Origin: Rhizophagus clarus
Taxonomy: Eukaryota > Glomeromycota > Glomeromycetes > Glomerales > Glomeraceae
Length of the DNA: 64,000 bases
Assembly (NCBI GenBank): GCA_015698045.1
Contig: BLAL01000065.1
Location: 186,001-250,000, forward strand
Reading direction: 5' to 3'
Under the pieces are notes generated by a model. The model did no database searches. It was not told where the DNA came from and was given only the letters and a program-made list of their open reading frames with translations. Positions within the stretch are counted from its first letter, which is position 1; every line of letters begins with the position of its first letter. Below, piece by piece: positions 34,359-45,304 of the stretch. The translations under genes were made by a program, and so were the position numbers.

Positions 34359-36656
34359 CTACTTCATACATTCTTCCCAAGTAATAATTTTATCGGGTTG
34401 CTTTGGTAAACCATAAGTACTACTAATTTCAGATTCAGTCTCAGCTCTTTCGTTATTAAATGTACTTTCTTCTGTATCATCATCAAAGTCTTTAGCATAA
34501 TATCTTAATAAACTTGATTTTCTGGCAAGCTCGTTATAATCTATTAGTCTATTGTTATTTTCATTGACTTGCGTTGTAGACGTATTTTCATTTAAATCAA
34601 TCTCCACCAACTGAATACTTGGAAGAAGAGATGATCCTCCAGTAATGGTTGGAGATGGTGCTCTTATTTCTTTAGCATTGTTATTTGAAGTCCATTGAGG
34701 TAAACTATGATCTGTCATAATGTTTTCTTTTTGATTTAATTTATCAATATCCATTGAATATGCTCGTTGATAACGAGCTTTTTTCGTCGTGTTTGAAAAT
34801 ATTTTCCTTAATATAGTTACTAAAACACATGTTGCTAGTAAAATTGCTACAACAATTCCGATCACAGCAGGTGCGTAAAATGGAGAACTTGGATCAAGCG
34901 GATTTTTTGGATTTCCCGTGCCAATTGTCGGTGATATTGTTGAAGAATTTGTACCCGATAAAGGATTGTTTGTTTTCGTCGGATCAAAAGTGTTTGAAAC
35001 ATTTTCATTTCCATTGTTAATTTGTGAGCCATTATTAGGTTTAAGACTAAATGGATCATCATTTGTTTTAAGTTGACCTTGATCTTGATCCTGAGGTACC
35101 TGAGGAGTTTCTGCATCTGGAGGCAGTATTGCAGGATCATTAACGGGTAATTTAGGTGAATCTATATTATTACTATCCGGAACTGGTCCTGCATTCTCGT
35201 TAGGATTATCTTCCTTTGTAGGATCATTTGCATTTGGGGGTTCATTGGATGTTGGATTATTGCCTGGGGGTGGATTATTGTCTGGGGGTGGATTATTTCC
35301 TGGTGGTGGATTATTGCCTGGTGGATTAATGCCTGGAAGGTCATTGGGAAGATTATTTCCTGGAAGATTATTGACTGGCGGAGGAAGATTATTTCCTGGA
35401 AGATTATTGATTGGTGGAGGAAGATTATCGACTGGAGGAGGAAGATTATTTCCTGGAAGATTATTGACTGGCGGAGGAAGATTATTTCCTGGAAGATTAT
35501 TGACTGGTGGAGGAAGATTATCGACTGGAAGATTATTGACTGGCGGAGGAAGATTATCGACTGGATTTTTGATAACATTATCTGCTGTATTATCTACGTT
35601 CTTGGCAACATCATTTACCGTATTATCTACGTTCTTGGCAACATCATTTACCGTATTATCAACGTTTTTGGCAACATCCTTTACCGTATTATCTGCGTTT
35701 TTAGCAACATCATTTACAGTGTTATCTGCGTTTTTAGCTACATCATTTACCGTATTATCTGCGTTTTTGGTAACATCATTTACCGTATTATCCACGTTTT
35801 TGGTAACATCATTTACCGTATTATCTGCGTTTTTGGTAACATCATTTACCGTATTATCTGCGTTTTTGGTGACATCATTTACCGTATTATCTGCGTTTTT
35901 GGTGACATCTTTTGTCGTATTATCCACGTTTTTGGTGATATCTTTTACCGTATTATCTGGGTTTTTGACAACATCCTTTACCGTATTATCTGTGTTCTTG
36001 GTAACATCTTTTACCGTATTATCTGCGTTTTTGGTAACATCTTTTACCGTATTATCTGTGTTCTTGGCAACATCCTTTACCGTATTATCTGCGTTTTTGG
36101 TAACATCTTTTACCGTATTATCTGTGCTTTTGACAGTATCTTTTGCCGTATTATCCACATTTTTGGTAACATCTTTTACTGTATTATCTGCGTTTTTGGC
36201 AGTATCTTTTACCGTATTATCTGCGTTTTTGGCAGTATCTTTTACCGTATTATCTGCGTTTTTGGAAGTATCTTTTACTGTATTATCTACGTTTTTGGTA
36301 ACATCTTTTACTGTATTATCTGCGTTTTTGGTAACATCTTTTACTGTATTATCTGTGTTTTTGACAACATCTTTTACTGGATTATCCGCCTTTTTGTTTC
36401 CATTATCTACCTTTGCAGGATTATTATCTACCTTTTTTGTGGTATTATCTACCGTATTATCTACCTTCTTGGAAACTTTATTGACTGTATCGTCTATTGA
36501 CTTGACAGGATCAATTGAAAATTCTTTTGTTGGCTTATTAACTTTAGCATTTGCAGATACATCGGCTTTAGGTGGTTTTTGTCGTTTAGTATAAAGTGAT
36601 CTTTTAATACTTATAAATGAAAAACGAACATCGCGTTGAACACTGGTAGAAAACAT
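34359..36656 (-). CDS. Single-pass membrane protein with about 24 eleven-residue repeats and a Pro-rich stalk
   Basis: Single exon, 765 residues. The N-terminus (MFSTSVQRDVRFSFISIKRS) is Arg/Ser-rich without a classical signal peptide and looks more like a mitochondrial presequence. A Lys/Val/Asp-rich lead-in precedes about 24 uninterrupted 11-mers of the form KN(A/V/T)DNTV(K/N)DV(T/A), about residues 87-355. Next is a stalk of repeated LPPPVNNLPG, then PPGNNPPPDNNPP, and a Ser/Asn/Pro linker. One membrane span (APAVIGIVVAILLATCVLVT) is followed by a 100-residue tail with TEESTFNNERAETESEISS. Eleven-residue periodicity is shared with LEA proteins and the amphipathic helices of synuclein/perilipin; function is not recognised. 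Confidence 0.7.
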   Translation of the reverse strand: MFSTSVQRDVRFSFISIKRSLYTKRQKPPKADVSANAKVNKPTKEFSIDPVKSIDDTVNKVSKKVDNTVDNTTKKVDNNPAKVDNGNKKADNPVKDVVKNTDNTVKDVTKNADNTVKDVTKNVDNTVKDTSKNADNTVKDTAKNADNTVKDTAKNADNTVKDVTKNVDNTAKDTVKSTDNTVKDVTKNADNTVKDVAKNTDNTVKDVTKNADNTVKDVTKNTDNTVKDVVKNPDNTVKDITKNVDNTTKDVTKNADNTVNDVTKNADNTVNDVTKNADNTVNDVTKNVDNTVNDVTKNADNTVNDVAKNADNTVNDVAKNADNTVKDVAKNVDNTVNDVAKNVDNTVNDVAKNVDNTADNVIKNPVDNLPPPVNNLPVDNLPPPVNNLPGNNLPPPVNNLPGNNLPPPVDNLPPPINNLPGNNLPPPVNNLPGNNLPNDLPGINPPGNNPPPGNNPPPDNNPPPGNNPTSNEPPNANDPTKEDNPNENAGPVPDSNNIDSPKLPVNDPAILPPDAETPQVPQDQDQGQLKTNDDPFSLKPNNGSQINNGNENVSNTFDPTKTNNPLSGTNSSTISPTIGTGNPKNPLDPSSPFYAPAVIGIVVAILLATCVLVTILRKIFSNTTKKARYQRAYSMDIDKLNQKENIMTDHSLPQWTSNNNAKEIRAPSPTITGGSSLLPSIQLVEIDLNENTSTTQVNENNNRLIDYNELARKSSLLRYYAKDFDDDTEESTFNNERAETESEISSTYGLPKQPDKIITWEECMK
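35590..36398 (-). repeat. 33-bp coding minisatellite
   Basis: About 24 head-to-tail 33-bp units encode the 11-mers. Variation is mainly at repeat positions 3 (Ala/Val/Thr), 8 (Lys/Asn) and 10-11. K-type units cluster nearer the start and N-type units nearer the end, suggesting block-wise expansion. Confidence 0.9.
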
Positions 36657-37682
36657 ACTCTCAATCTATTCACACTGAAGAAAAGTAAATGATAGTTATG
36701 TCACCAATATTTTCCGAATCATTCAAATCACTGAAATGAATGACAACCGGATGATATTAAAATGAATTTGAGAAAAAATTAGTTAAATAGAAAGAGAGTG
36801 GGAAAAGAAATGATAAGTGGTATCAAATAAGGGTATAAAGATATATTTTTTTTCTGGTCCATATGGATATACGTATTCATGCAGGTTTGTATATATTGCC
36901 AAACAGTTGGGCAAACCATCTTTTGTTAATACGACAGTTTAAAAGTTTTATCCGGTGAATCATGATTTTTGAATTGCTAAATTAAAAATTACGCCGAACA
37001 AATTAAATCACAATTAAGATTATTAAGAAAATATTTTGATCAAAGCAAGCAATCGTGTTTCACCGCAGTAGAACCTAAATCATAATGAATATAGAGCATC
37101 CATAAACAAATGCAGATTTGTATAACATTTCATCATGCAATTTGTATGTATTGCGACATTTGCAAGCATACAAATGTTTCAAATTATGATTATCGTTAAA
37201 AAACCCGTACACCAAATTCATTAAATAAAACACAAATTTAGTTAGTTATTACCCAAGGGTAATTCGGGCGGAGAAAAAAAAATATGTATATGTAAATTTA
37301 AAAAAATTAAAGGGTCCTTTTTTTAATTACAATTACGATGAATGATAATATACATGGATTCTTATAAAGCAGGAATCACATAAATTATATAATTGCTTTT
37401 TTTGTATGGTCACATTTCAAAATATTTTGTTTTAATTTTAAGAAATGTTTCTTGAGGTTGCTCTAAATTAATGCTAATAACTAAATAAGGTTAACGTTTA
37501 GGGAGGGTTTTAATTACGAGTTACATAATTTAAATTTGAACGTTTAATGGTGAATGAGATATATCAAATCTCGGATTAGACAAAACTAAATAAATAAATA
37601 AAAATAAACTAGGTGAAGTAGGAATAGTATAAGGGTAGTATAGGGTGGACATTGGATGCAGTGAAATTAAGTAATATATCAC

Positions 37683-37715
<33 letters not shown>

Positions 37716-37722
37716 TTCTTTC
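36657..37722. other. Intergenic
   Basis: Upstream of the 11-mer protein. Holds TTTGTAT-rich palindromic sequence around 37,100-37,190 and a long A-run at 37,687-37,715. No gene was seen. Confidence 0.45.
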
Positions 37723-37932
37723 TCAAAAATAACCTCGAATTTTTAATATATAAGATATAACAAAAAAAAATATGCCAATCATCATAAAATTATACAAATT
37801 ATTCCTCATACTTGTATTTTTTTCCTTTAAATTTACAACATTTTTCCTTGTATCCTTTTTTGAAAAATATTCCCGTTTCTTATCGTTTTTTGGAGTTTTC
37901 ATTTCTGCTTCGATTACATCACCAACATTCAT
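37723..37932 (-). CDS. Small tail-anchored membrane protein, possibly RAMP4/Ysy6-like
   Basis: The 69-residue ORF may truly start at the internal Met at 37,902 (MKTPKNDKKREYFSKKDTRK), because the upstream bases end in an AG acceptor-like site. It has a short, strongly basic cytosolic part and one C-terminal membrane span (FMMIGIFFFVISYILKI) with almost nothing after it. Size, charge, topology and the TPK...F.KK pattern resemble the stress-associated ER proteins RAMP4/SERP1/Ysy6, which sit at the Sec61 translocon. Similarity is by eye and modest. The plus-strand ORF over the same bases also has hydrophobic runs, from poly-A/T. Confidence 0.4.
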   Translation of the reverse strand: MNVGDVIEAEMKTPKNDKKREYFSKKDTRKNVVNLKEKNTSMRNNLYNFMMIGIFFFVISYILKIRGYF

Positions 37933-38274
37933 GTTTATTGTTGAAGTGTTTAATAAAAGGGAATTTATAAAACGGTTTTTCGAAAAACAAAAATTTGTTT
38001 TTTAATTTTTAATTTTTTGTTTTTCTAATTTTTAATTTTAATTTTGTTTTTTTTTAATTTTTAATTTTAAAAAAAAATAAAGCATTTTTTATACAAAACC
38101 GATTATTGCAAATGTAATGATGACATCATGAATATCCCTAAATTAATGATTTAATAATTATGCAATTATCTTATGATATCACTTAAATATGGCACAGTAG
38201 CGCCTATCTATTACGAGAAAAATTTTATATTATTAAGTGGATAAAAGTTCTATTGACATTATAACCATTACCGC
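37933..38274. other. Short intergenic region
   Basis: Contains repeated TTTTTAATTTT units at 38,001-38,080. No gene was seen. Confidence 0.5.
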
Positions 38275-41200
38275 TTATACGGATTTTGTTGTTGTGGCCC
38301 CCTTATTAGACCGACTTTGTTGAGATGATGACGAGTTGTCAGGCGATCCAGATGATCCAGACGATCCAGATGATCCTCCTGTACCATTTGTATTTTTTCT
38401 CCTTAAAAAATACCCTCTATTTTGTTCTTGTGGAGGTGTATTATGAGATGATGATGGTATGACGTGTATATCTTCACCATCATAATTTTCTATAATATAG
38501 GAATCCCCTTCATCCCATATTGCATATTTTGAACTATATGAACCTGAACGATCACTAGGATCAACATGTGGCCTTTTAGTAACTTTATCCATTAAATTTT
38601 GTGGTATATCAATTCTCAAACGATGACGTTCATCATCCTTTTCTTCTTTTTGTTCTCCTTTATCTTCAATATTTCTATGTTCTGGGGGTAAAGTCGAAGT
38701 CGTATTATCTTCATTCATTTGTGCTTCAAGATTTGATTCTACTGTAATTATTGTTGTTGCTGTAGAAGATGGCATTTCTTCATTAGGTGGTGTTGAAGTT
38801 GCATTAGGCGGTGTTGAATTCTTATCTGTTTTAGGGCGGAAAATAAGATCTGTACCAAATCCGATTACTGGTAATCGAGATACTTGATTATTGATTGTTC
38901 CTCCTGTCAACGATCGAGTGTTAAGAGTGTTTATTCTAGAAAGAATAGATGTTTAAAAAAATTGAGTACTGTGTAAATAGAATTATCATCAAGATATCTA
39001 ACAACAAAGATTACCTCTTTGAGATCTTGACCAAAGCTAAAAAAAAATTGTAATAATATTTAAACATAATATGAAAAAATAATACAAACTGAAATTTTTT
39101 AATTTTACTTACGAATTGTAACTCCATGGACTAATATAGAACTAATAACCAGAAAATAAATAACTAATAAAATATATAAAATAATGTGTTGAGCGATCTC
39201 AAAGGTATGATGAAATTTTATTGTAAATTAACCGATTAAAAATATTACCTGGTTCAACACTCAAATGTAAAATACTTGTATCACTTGTTTGTTGTTTAAT
39301 TACGGACATATAGTAAATTGCGCCAATTCCTATAGACAAAGTTTCAGGAGATTAAATATTGAACATTGAAAGGTAAACGAGAAAAAAAATCAATAACGTG
39401 ACTTCAACCAACCAATTGGCCCAAACCATCCTGTAAATGCCGCTATTTTGATTTGGTTTAAAAAAAAAAGAAATTAGTGCATTATCGTGATATAATTTGC
39501 AGTAAAAAAAAAAAAAAATAATAATAAACGTAAAAATAAAAGCGATTATTTTAAATACAACTAATGATATATGTAAAAATCTTACCTTCACGATAAGTTT
39601 TTATCGCAGGAATGAATTTCATTAATGCCAGGACAACTGGAAGACGGCGCAATAATAAAACCAATATAGCACAAACAACTAATCTCCAGACTGTAATTCC
39701 AGTAGTAATATCCTGGAGTTTTGACCAAGGAATAACAGAACCAACATATACCTTATAAGAGGTAAACATAAAAAAAAAAAAAATGTTAAAAGTTGTTTGT
39801 CGAATTCTAACAATGAATTGAAGTTGAGTTGAAAGTACATACAAAAATCGCCAGATTGAGAAGCATATCAATAACCTCCTGTAAGTGAGCCTCCTCAGTT
39901 TCTTTACGAAACCAATCACTTGTTTCATAAAATCATTCAATAGTTAATTAAAAGTCACTAGGAAAGCATACGATAATAATATATTATTACACTTACTCCC
40001 ACGTGAATGATGTACCAGCAATAAAACAAGCAAACAGGTCATTGCTACCAATAATAGACACAATTCCCATCAAGAATAACTTTTTTTTTCAAAAAATTGT
40101 TAATGTAAATATAAAAAAGACAATCAATCATTAAATCATAAAAAAGAATAGGATGAGAAAAACTCACTGCTAATGCGATTGCAAATACAAGAAAAGATTC
40201 TTTATCAATTAATCGACTAAAAGAATTAATCAAATACGTTAATACGTAAGCTTTGTAAGAAAAAAAAAATGAATTGAAAAATTTTAACACAAACTTTCTC
40301 TCGGCAAGATACAACAATTTTCTTGCGATATATCCTACGACAATTCCTATCACACAGCTAAATGCAACTTGATAAAGCCAGGCAAACAAGAACCATTTTC
40401 CAATGGCCTTGCCAACCGAAACTTCCTCCATTAAATATATTGAAAGGAATAAAAATGGATAGGCGAGACCATCATTTGAGGCACTATATAATTTAATGTG
40501 TTAATATAAAACTCGTAATAATTTATTTTCATAGACGTCAATTACCTCTCGGCGGACAGTAAATTGCGCACATGAGGTGGCACGTGTTTTTCTGCGAAAC
40601 GACCTTTGACTACTGAATTAGCCAAAATTGGATCTGTTGGTGTTATACAAGCTGCTATCGCCAAACCTTCAAGCTAACAAAATTCGTATTAAATAAATTT
40701 GCTTAAAATCTTTTAAATAACCGATTCAGATTAAATACGATAACTTACCAAATTTACTTTAGGGATTATCCACCAAATTATTAATCCACTGGCAGCCCAC
40801 ATGTATGTCATCACTGGCAAGAGCAAAATAAGTAACGACCTCCATTCTTTGACAAGATATGCTCTATATAAAATTAAAATTTAAACAAAAATTCATAATT
40901 TCACAAAAGATTACGAGAAAACTTACTTTGGTAATGCAACTCCAGAACACATAACCTATATATAATAAAGGACAATCCAAGGTTAGGAAAGAACAATAAT
41001 TGGATGTCGATTGTGATGATGATGATGATTAAATAAAATCAATTACATACTTGAATAGCAATAACAATACGCGTAAATTCAAAAGTAATATTGTCATTTG
41101 GGCCCCATTTAAGAGGATCGAGTAACCCTATAGCTACTGGACCAAGTATTATTCCCACTATCACAGAGACGACTATCAAGTCATAAAAAATTATTTAGTG

Positions 41201-41550
41201 AACACGCATTCTTTTTTTGTACTATCAAAAAAGGAAAGATCTACACGAGGTTACAAGATGTGTAACGATCATTCTGCTTTAAAGGTCGTCCCAACATTCG
41301 TTTCTCTATAATTTTAAACAAGTAATTATGATGGAAAAATTTCTGATTTCCCGAAATTCTCCATTTAGTTTAACCCTCATCTTAAAATAAGAAAGTTATT
41401 GGAACGACCTAATTATGAATATATATACTTACGAGCATCCGATAAATATAAACGTTCTTTAACAAAAAACGATACAAGACCGAATAAAATTATAAAGCCT
41501 CCAAGAATAGCAGTCACGACTGATACATCTTCAACATGTATAATTGACAT
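38275..41550 (-). CDS. nha1: Plasma-membrane Na+(K+)/H+ antiporter, Nha1/Sod2 family
   Basis: Fifteen exons: 41550-41433, 41172-41051, 40955-40927, 40863-40749, 40673-40546, 40483-40295, 40216-40168, 40079-39997, 39918-39843, 39751-39586, 39442-39413, 39329-39249, 39130-39113, 39036-39015 and 38935-38275. They give 628 residues with all phases closing. Landmarks: [74 protein letters not shown] followed by AYPF (the catalytic Asn-Asp pair), [41 protein letters not shown] and [10 protein letters not shown] hydrophilic, acid- and Ser-rich C-terminal tail of over 200 residues follows, ending in a Gly-Ser run. Nha1-type proteins export Na+, Li+ and often K+ for H+, setting salt tolerance and pH; the long cytosolic tail is regulatory in yeast. 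Confidence 0.93.
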
Positions 41551-42114
41551 TTTTTTTTTTTATTTTGTTCGGAACGAAAGAAAATAGTTTATTATTTTAA
41601 TGAAATGACGATTCCGGGAAAAGTTTAAAATTGGAATGAAGTATAGGAGGGAGTCCAGTGAACAGTGCAAACCTTCTGTTTCCTGGATACATATAAAGTT
41701 GACCCTATAAAAACTTTTTATAAATAAATTTTTCTTTTTAAAAAAAATTGTTGAGAAATAAAAAGCGAGTCTATGTTATTATATAAAGAAACTCGTGCGA
41801 TTAATGATTTTTTAAAATACAATTATTTTTATATTAATGATGGCGTTTAAGGTTTCGTAGAATAACACGTGATATAATCTAAGATAAAAAGGTTTACCAA
41901 TACGAGTAAGAATGTTTTAGCAATAAACGCCCTATCAATCTTAAAATGTCGCATACAATTATTTGGCCATATTGACCATTTATCACTCTTATCTTTTACC
42001 TATTAACAACTATTAACCACAAATTTTCGATCTTTCGGTTTAATTTTGTGAATAGAATGGAAAAATAGTAGTAGTTGAAAAATTATTCTTTATAAGCAAA
42101 GGAATTTTTCTGTG

Positions 42115-42139
42115 CTGCGTAAGCGCAGCAATTACGCAG
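42115..42139. other. Hairpin CTGCGTAA / TTACGCAG
   Basis: A perfect 8-bp stem with a 9-nt loop (GCGCAGCAA), followed by a weaker GGGC...GCCC pair at about 42,148-42,168. The island is GC-rich against its surroundings, suggesting a repeat remnant. Confidence 0.5.
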
Positions 42140-42887
42140 AACCTATTGGGCTGATTACCGATCGCCCGCGCGAATATATAATTACCCAATAAAGAAAATT
42201 AACATTAACTTAGATTTTTCTATTTTGTATTTTTTTTCGGACGTTTTAATTTGTAATGACGATCAAAAATACTTATCATTCGGATCTTTGAGGATGCCTT
42301 GCTTAGTTTAGCGGCTAATAGCGCCCGTTCTGCAAGATTAGGTAACTTTGATTACTAAATTTGGATAATTTAAATTCTAGTTCTCATGAATTATTATTAC
42401 ATTGACAATACAAAAGTTGACTCTCTATGTTTAATAAAAAAAAGGAAGGCGGGATATTAATTTGAACGTCTTTAGAAATTATTCACCTTTAATAGTTAAG
42501 TAAACAAGATCAAATGCATGTGAGATACAACTTTAAAAAAAATTATTCAGAATAGACTGCTTTTTTACTCTTATCTTCGAGACCAATCAGCTAACTGCGA
42601 TAATATTTTACAAAAAGCCGGTCTTTGCAAATATTTATAATTTATACACAAAGTTTTTCCAGAATATATTTTAACCTAAGCATTTTTAGAAGTATACATT
42701 TAATAACGCGATTCATATCCATTTTAAGAAATTAAAAAAATTTTCATCCCGACTAGATGTTTAACGCTAATCATATGATGTTTTTTTTAACGGATCAAAC
42801 CGTTATAAGCAGTGGTTTATATTATTTATTTCCTTTAAAAAAAGAATTGTAGTGTGGAGATGAATATTTGAAAATCACATTAATCTA

Positions 42888-42904
42888 ATCAGATAATCAG
42901 ATAA
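42888..42904 (+). promoter_or_regulatory. Tandem iron-GATA factor sites
   Basis: The sequence ATCAGATAATCAGATAA holds two copies of ATCAGATAA that share one A and start 8 bp apart, about 207 bp upstream of the siderophore synthetase ATG. ATCWGATAA is the established binding element of fungal iron-repressing GATA factors (SreA/Urbs1/Fep1/Sre1 group). The match is exact. Function here is inferred. Confidence 0.7.
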
Positions 42905-43110
42905 AATTTTCAAAAAAAAAAAAATCGATTTCCGATACTCTAATTAAACGGGTTAAGGATTCTCCGGATTTCACTCTTTTAGTCTTTTTTTAACGTTCCT
43001 CTTTTCATTTTTTGATAGTAAAATCAGAATGATTGAACTGTATAAATTTCTCGGTTTTTTTTTTTTTTTTTGAATTTTTTGGAAAAAGATAAAATTTTCT
43101 TCTTGTTATA

Positions 43111-45304
43111 ATGGATGGTATTTCTTTTAACCAAAGAGCAAATTTTGCTACAGCTTCGCGTTTATTAGCGAGTATTATAAATGAAGAATTCGTAGATACG
43201 ATATTTCTATCAAATAACCATATACCAAAAAATGATTTCAAACAAACTAAAACAACCGGCGGAATGATTTTTGTATTACCAAATTTCAAAAAATCAAATT
43301 TTAATAATGAAAATTGTATTTTTTCGGTTCAAACTTTATATAAACCCGCAACATCTTTTACTCATAATTTTGATAAAGTTGATTTCGTTGATCCATGGGA
43401 TATGATTTTTCCTATTAATAAAATCAAATTTAAAGAAAATTTATCATTCCAAAACAATGATGTTGAATCTTTTATGAATTTCATTTTTCCATCTTTAACT
43501 AATAATGATTCAATTGAAGAAATTTCTGCTGTTGAATTGATGAGAATATTTGGAGTTTGGATCAATTTGGAAGATGATCTTGCTAAACAACTTTCCGCGG
43601 AAATTGATAGTTCTGTTCAATATCAAGGTATTAATATCTTTCGAATCTTTCATATTCGTCAATTTAAACTTAAAACTTTTCTTTTCCTTCCCGACTAGAA
43701 TTTACTTATAAAAACTATAATCATCAACTTTCTTTGATCTCCTCGTCAAGTGTTGAATGGGAACAAAGTTTACTTGAAGGTCATGCGTTTCATCCGGTAA
43801 TTTAAACTTTTGAAGTTCTTGATCAAGCGTTACTTTACCATTATTCATTTTATTCTAACATCATCATCTCGTCACCGATAAGATGCACAAATCACGTTAT
43901 GCGGTATTTCCAATTCGAGAAATTTTACCAGGGACGTATGATTTCATGAATCCATTAATTCGGTTCGTTGAAATTCCACTTGATAAAATGGTGATTCGAG
44001 GATCATTTAAAGATGCCATTGAAAAAATCATAAAATTAATGGCATCCCCACCTCCTTCATCAAATAATACAATTTTATTGCCAGTACATGAATTGCAGAT
44101 CCCAAATATTGAATCAAGATTTCCATTTGTTAATATTTTACCAGAAAAATATTCAATTAAAGCAAAAAGTCAAGCATCACTTAGAACTATTGTTATACCA
44201 AATTTAGTTGATATAACAATCAAGCTTCCATTGGGAATAAAAGTTACATCAGCATTGCGTACTATTACACCTTGGACAGCTTATTCTGGAACAGCACTTG
44301 GAAAAATTTTTGATAAACTTGAAATTGATCGAAATTTATTAAAAGTTTGTAAAGAAATTGCTAGTGTTTATCCTATAGAAGAAGATTTTAACATAGCTAA
44401 ACATTTAACTTGTATTGTACGTGAGGATTATAATGAATTGAATTCTGATGGTGAACGTGTTATTATATGTGCTACATTAATTGAAAGAGATGAATTTGGT
44501 AAAAGTGTTGTGGAAAAGATTTGGAATTTGGATACTGAACAAAAACGAATTGATTTTTTTGATAGGTAAGCAATTTAATTTCTAATTTAAAAAAAAAAAA
44601 AGTGTGATGCATTATGTATGATCATCTCTCTTTATTATAGATTCGTTTCGATTTTGTTTAAAGCATTCCTTCCTCCAGCTATTGTTAATGGATTTTCATT
44701 TGAAGCCCACCCACAAAACGTTTTAGCAAGATTTGATTCAAAGAGTGGAGAAATTGTTGGATTTGTTGTTAGAGATTATGGTGGTATTAAACATCATCAG
44801 GACATACTTTTTGAAACTACAGGAGAAAGAGCTGATGTATTAAAAGACAATTGTACTGAAGCAAAAAATCTTCAAGAGGTATGGCATATTTACAAATATT
44901 TGTTATGATTAAAACAGTGAATTTTACCTTTTTATTCCTGTTTAAATAGGTTTATGATGTGTTATATCATACATTGATATTATGTACTGTTCAACGTTTC
45001 GTTCGTGCATTACATCTTCATTATAATGGTATTGGTTGGGATATCACTAGAAAACATTTCAAACAAATTGTTCCACCCGATCATTTATTATATAAAACAT
45101 TTCTTGAACAAGATAAATTTAATTATAAATGTTTTATGGAAATGAAATGTAGTGGATTATACAGAGATGTAAGTATAAGATGTAAGTTAGTATAAGATGT
45201 TTTTGTTATTAAATTTTTGTTTATTAATTGTATATTTCTTTCTGTAGTATCTATATTTGAAAAAACCAAATTTGTTGATTTATGAGGGAGAAACATTAAA
45301 TTGA
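43111..45304 (+). CDS. NRPS-independent siderophore synthetase (IucA/IucC family; rhizoferrin-type)
   Basis: Six exons (43111-43627, 43699-43796, 43883-44565, 44641-44878, 44950-45168, 45248-45304) give 603 residues, the usual family length. The diagnostic nucleotide/citrate-site motif EGHAFHPMHKSRYA is formed across the exon 2/3 junction near residue 200. Next are SLRTIVIPNLVDITIKLPLG with IKVTSALRTITPWTA (family block), AHPQNVLARFD (the HGQN-type ATP motif) and FVVRDYGGI, then a helical C-terminal domain (FRVAs-like block VRALHLHYNG) ending YEGETLN. NIS synthetases use ATP to adenylate citrate or similar carboxylates and condense them with amines. In Mucoromycota the characterised relative makes rhizoferrin; AM fungi are reported to make a rhizoferrin-like siderophore. 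Product assignment is inference. Confidence 0.92.

Larger units (their letters stand above)
41551..43110. other. Divergent promoter region between antiporter and siderophore synthetase
   Basis: Contains the tandem iron-GATA site (separate entry), a CCAAT box at 42,583, a hairpin at 42,115-42,139 and a Pol III A-box-like TAGTTTAGCGG near 42,309 without a B box. No coding sequence was seen. Confidence 0.5.

Noticed and set aside
35245-36594. A 449-residue open frame on the plus strand
   Set aside because: It is antisense to the 33-bp repeat array. Because the unit is a multiple of three, lack of stops in one unit keeps the opposite strand open too. The translation is a monotonous LSTFLVTSFTV repeat with no other features.
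42300-42365. tRNA-like stretch (A-box TAGTTTAGCGG followed by AGCGCCCGTTCTGCAAG)
   Set aside because: There is no T-arm/B box and no pairing acceptor stem. At most it is a decayed tRNA- or SINE-like fragment.
42583-42605. CCAAT box as a possible HapX/CBC iron site
   Set aside because: The expected downstream RWT is off by one base from the N12 spacing, so only a plain CCAAT can be claimed.
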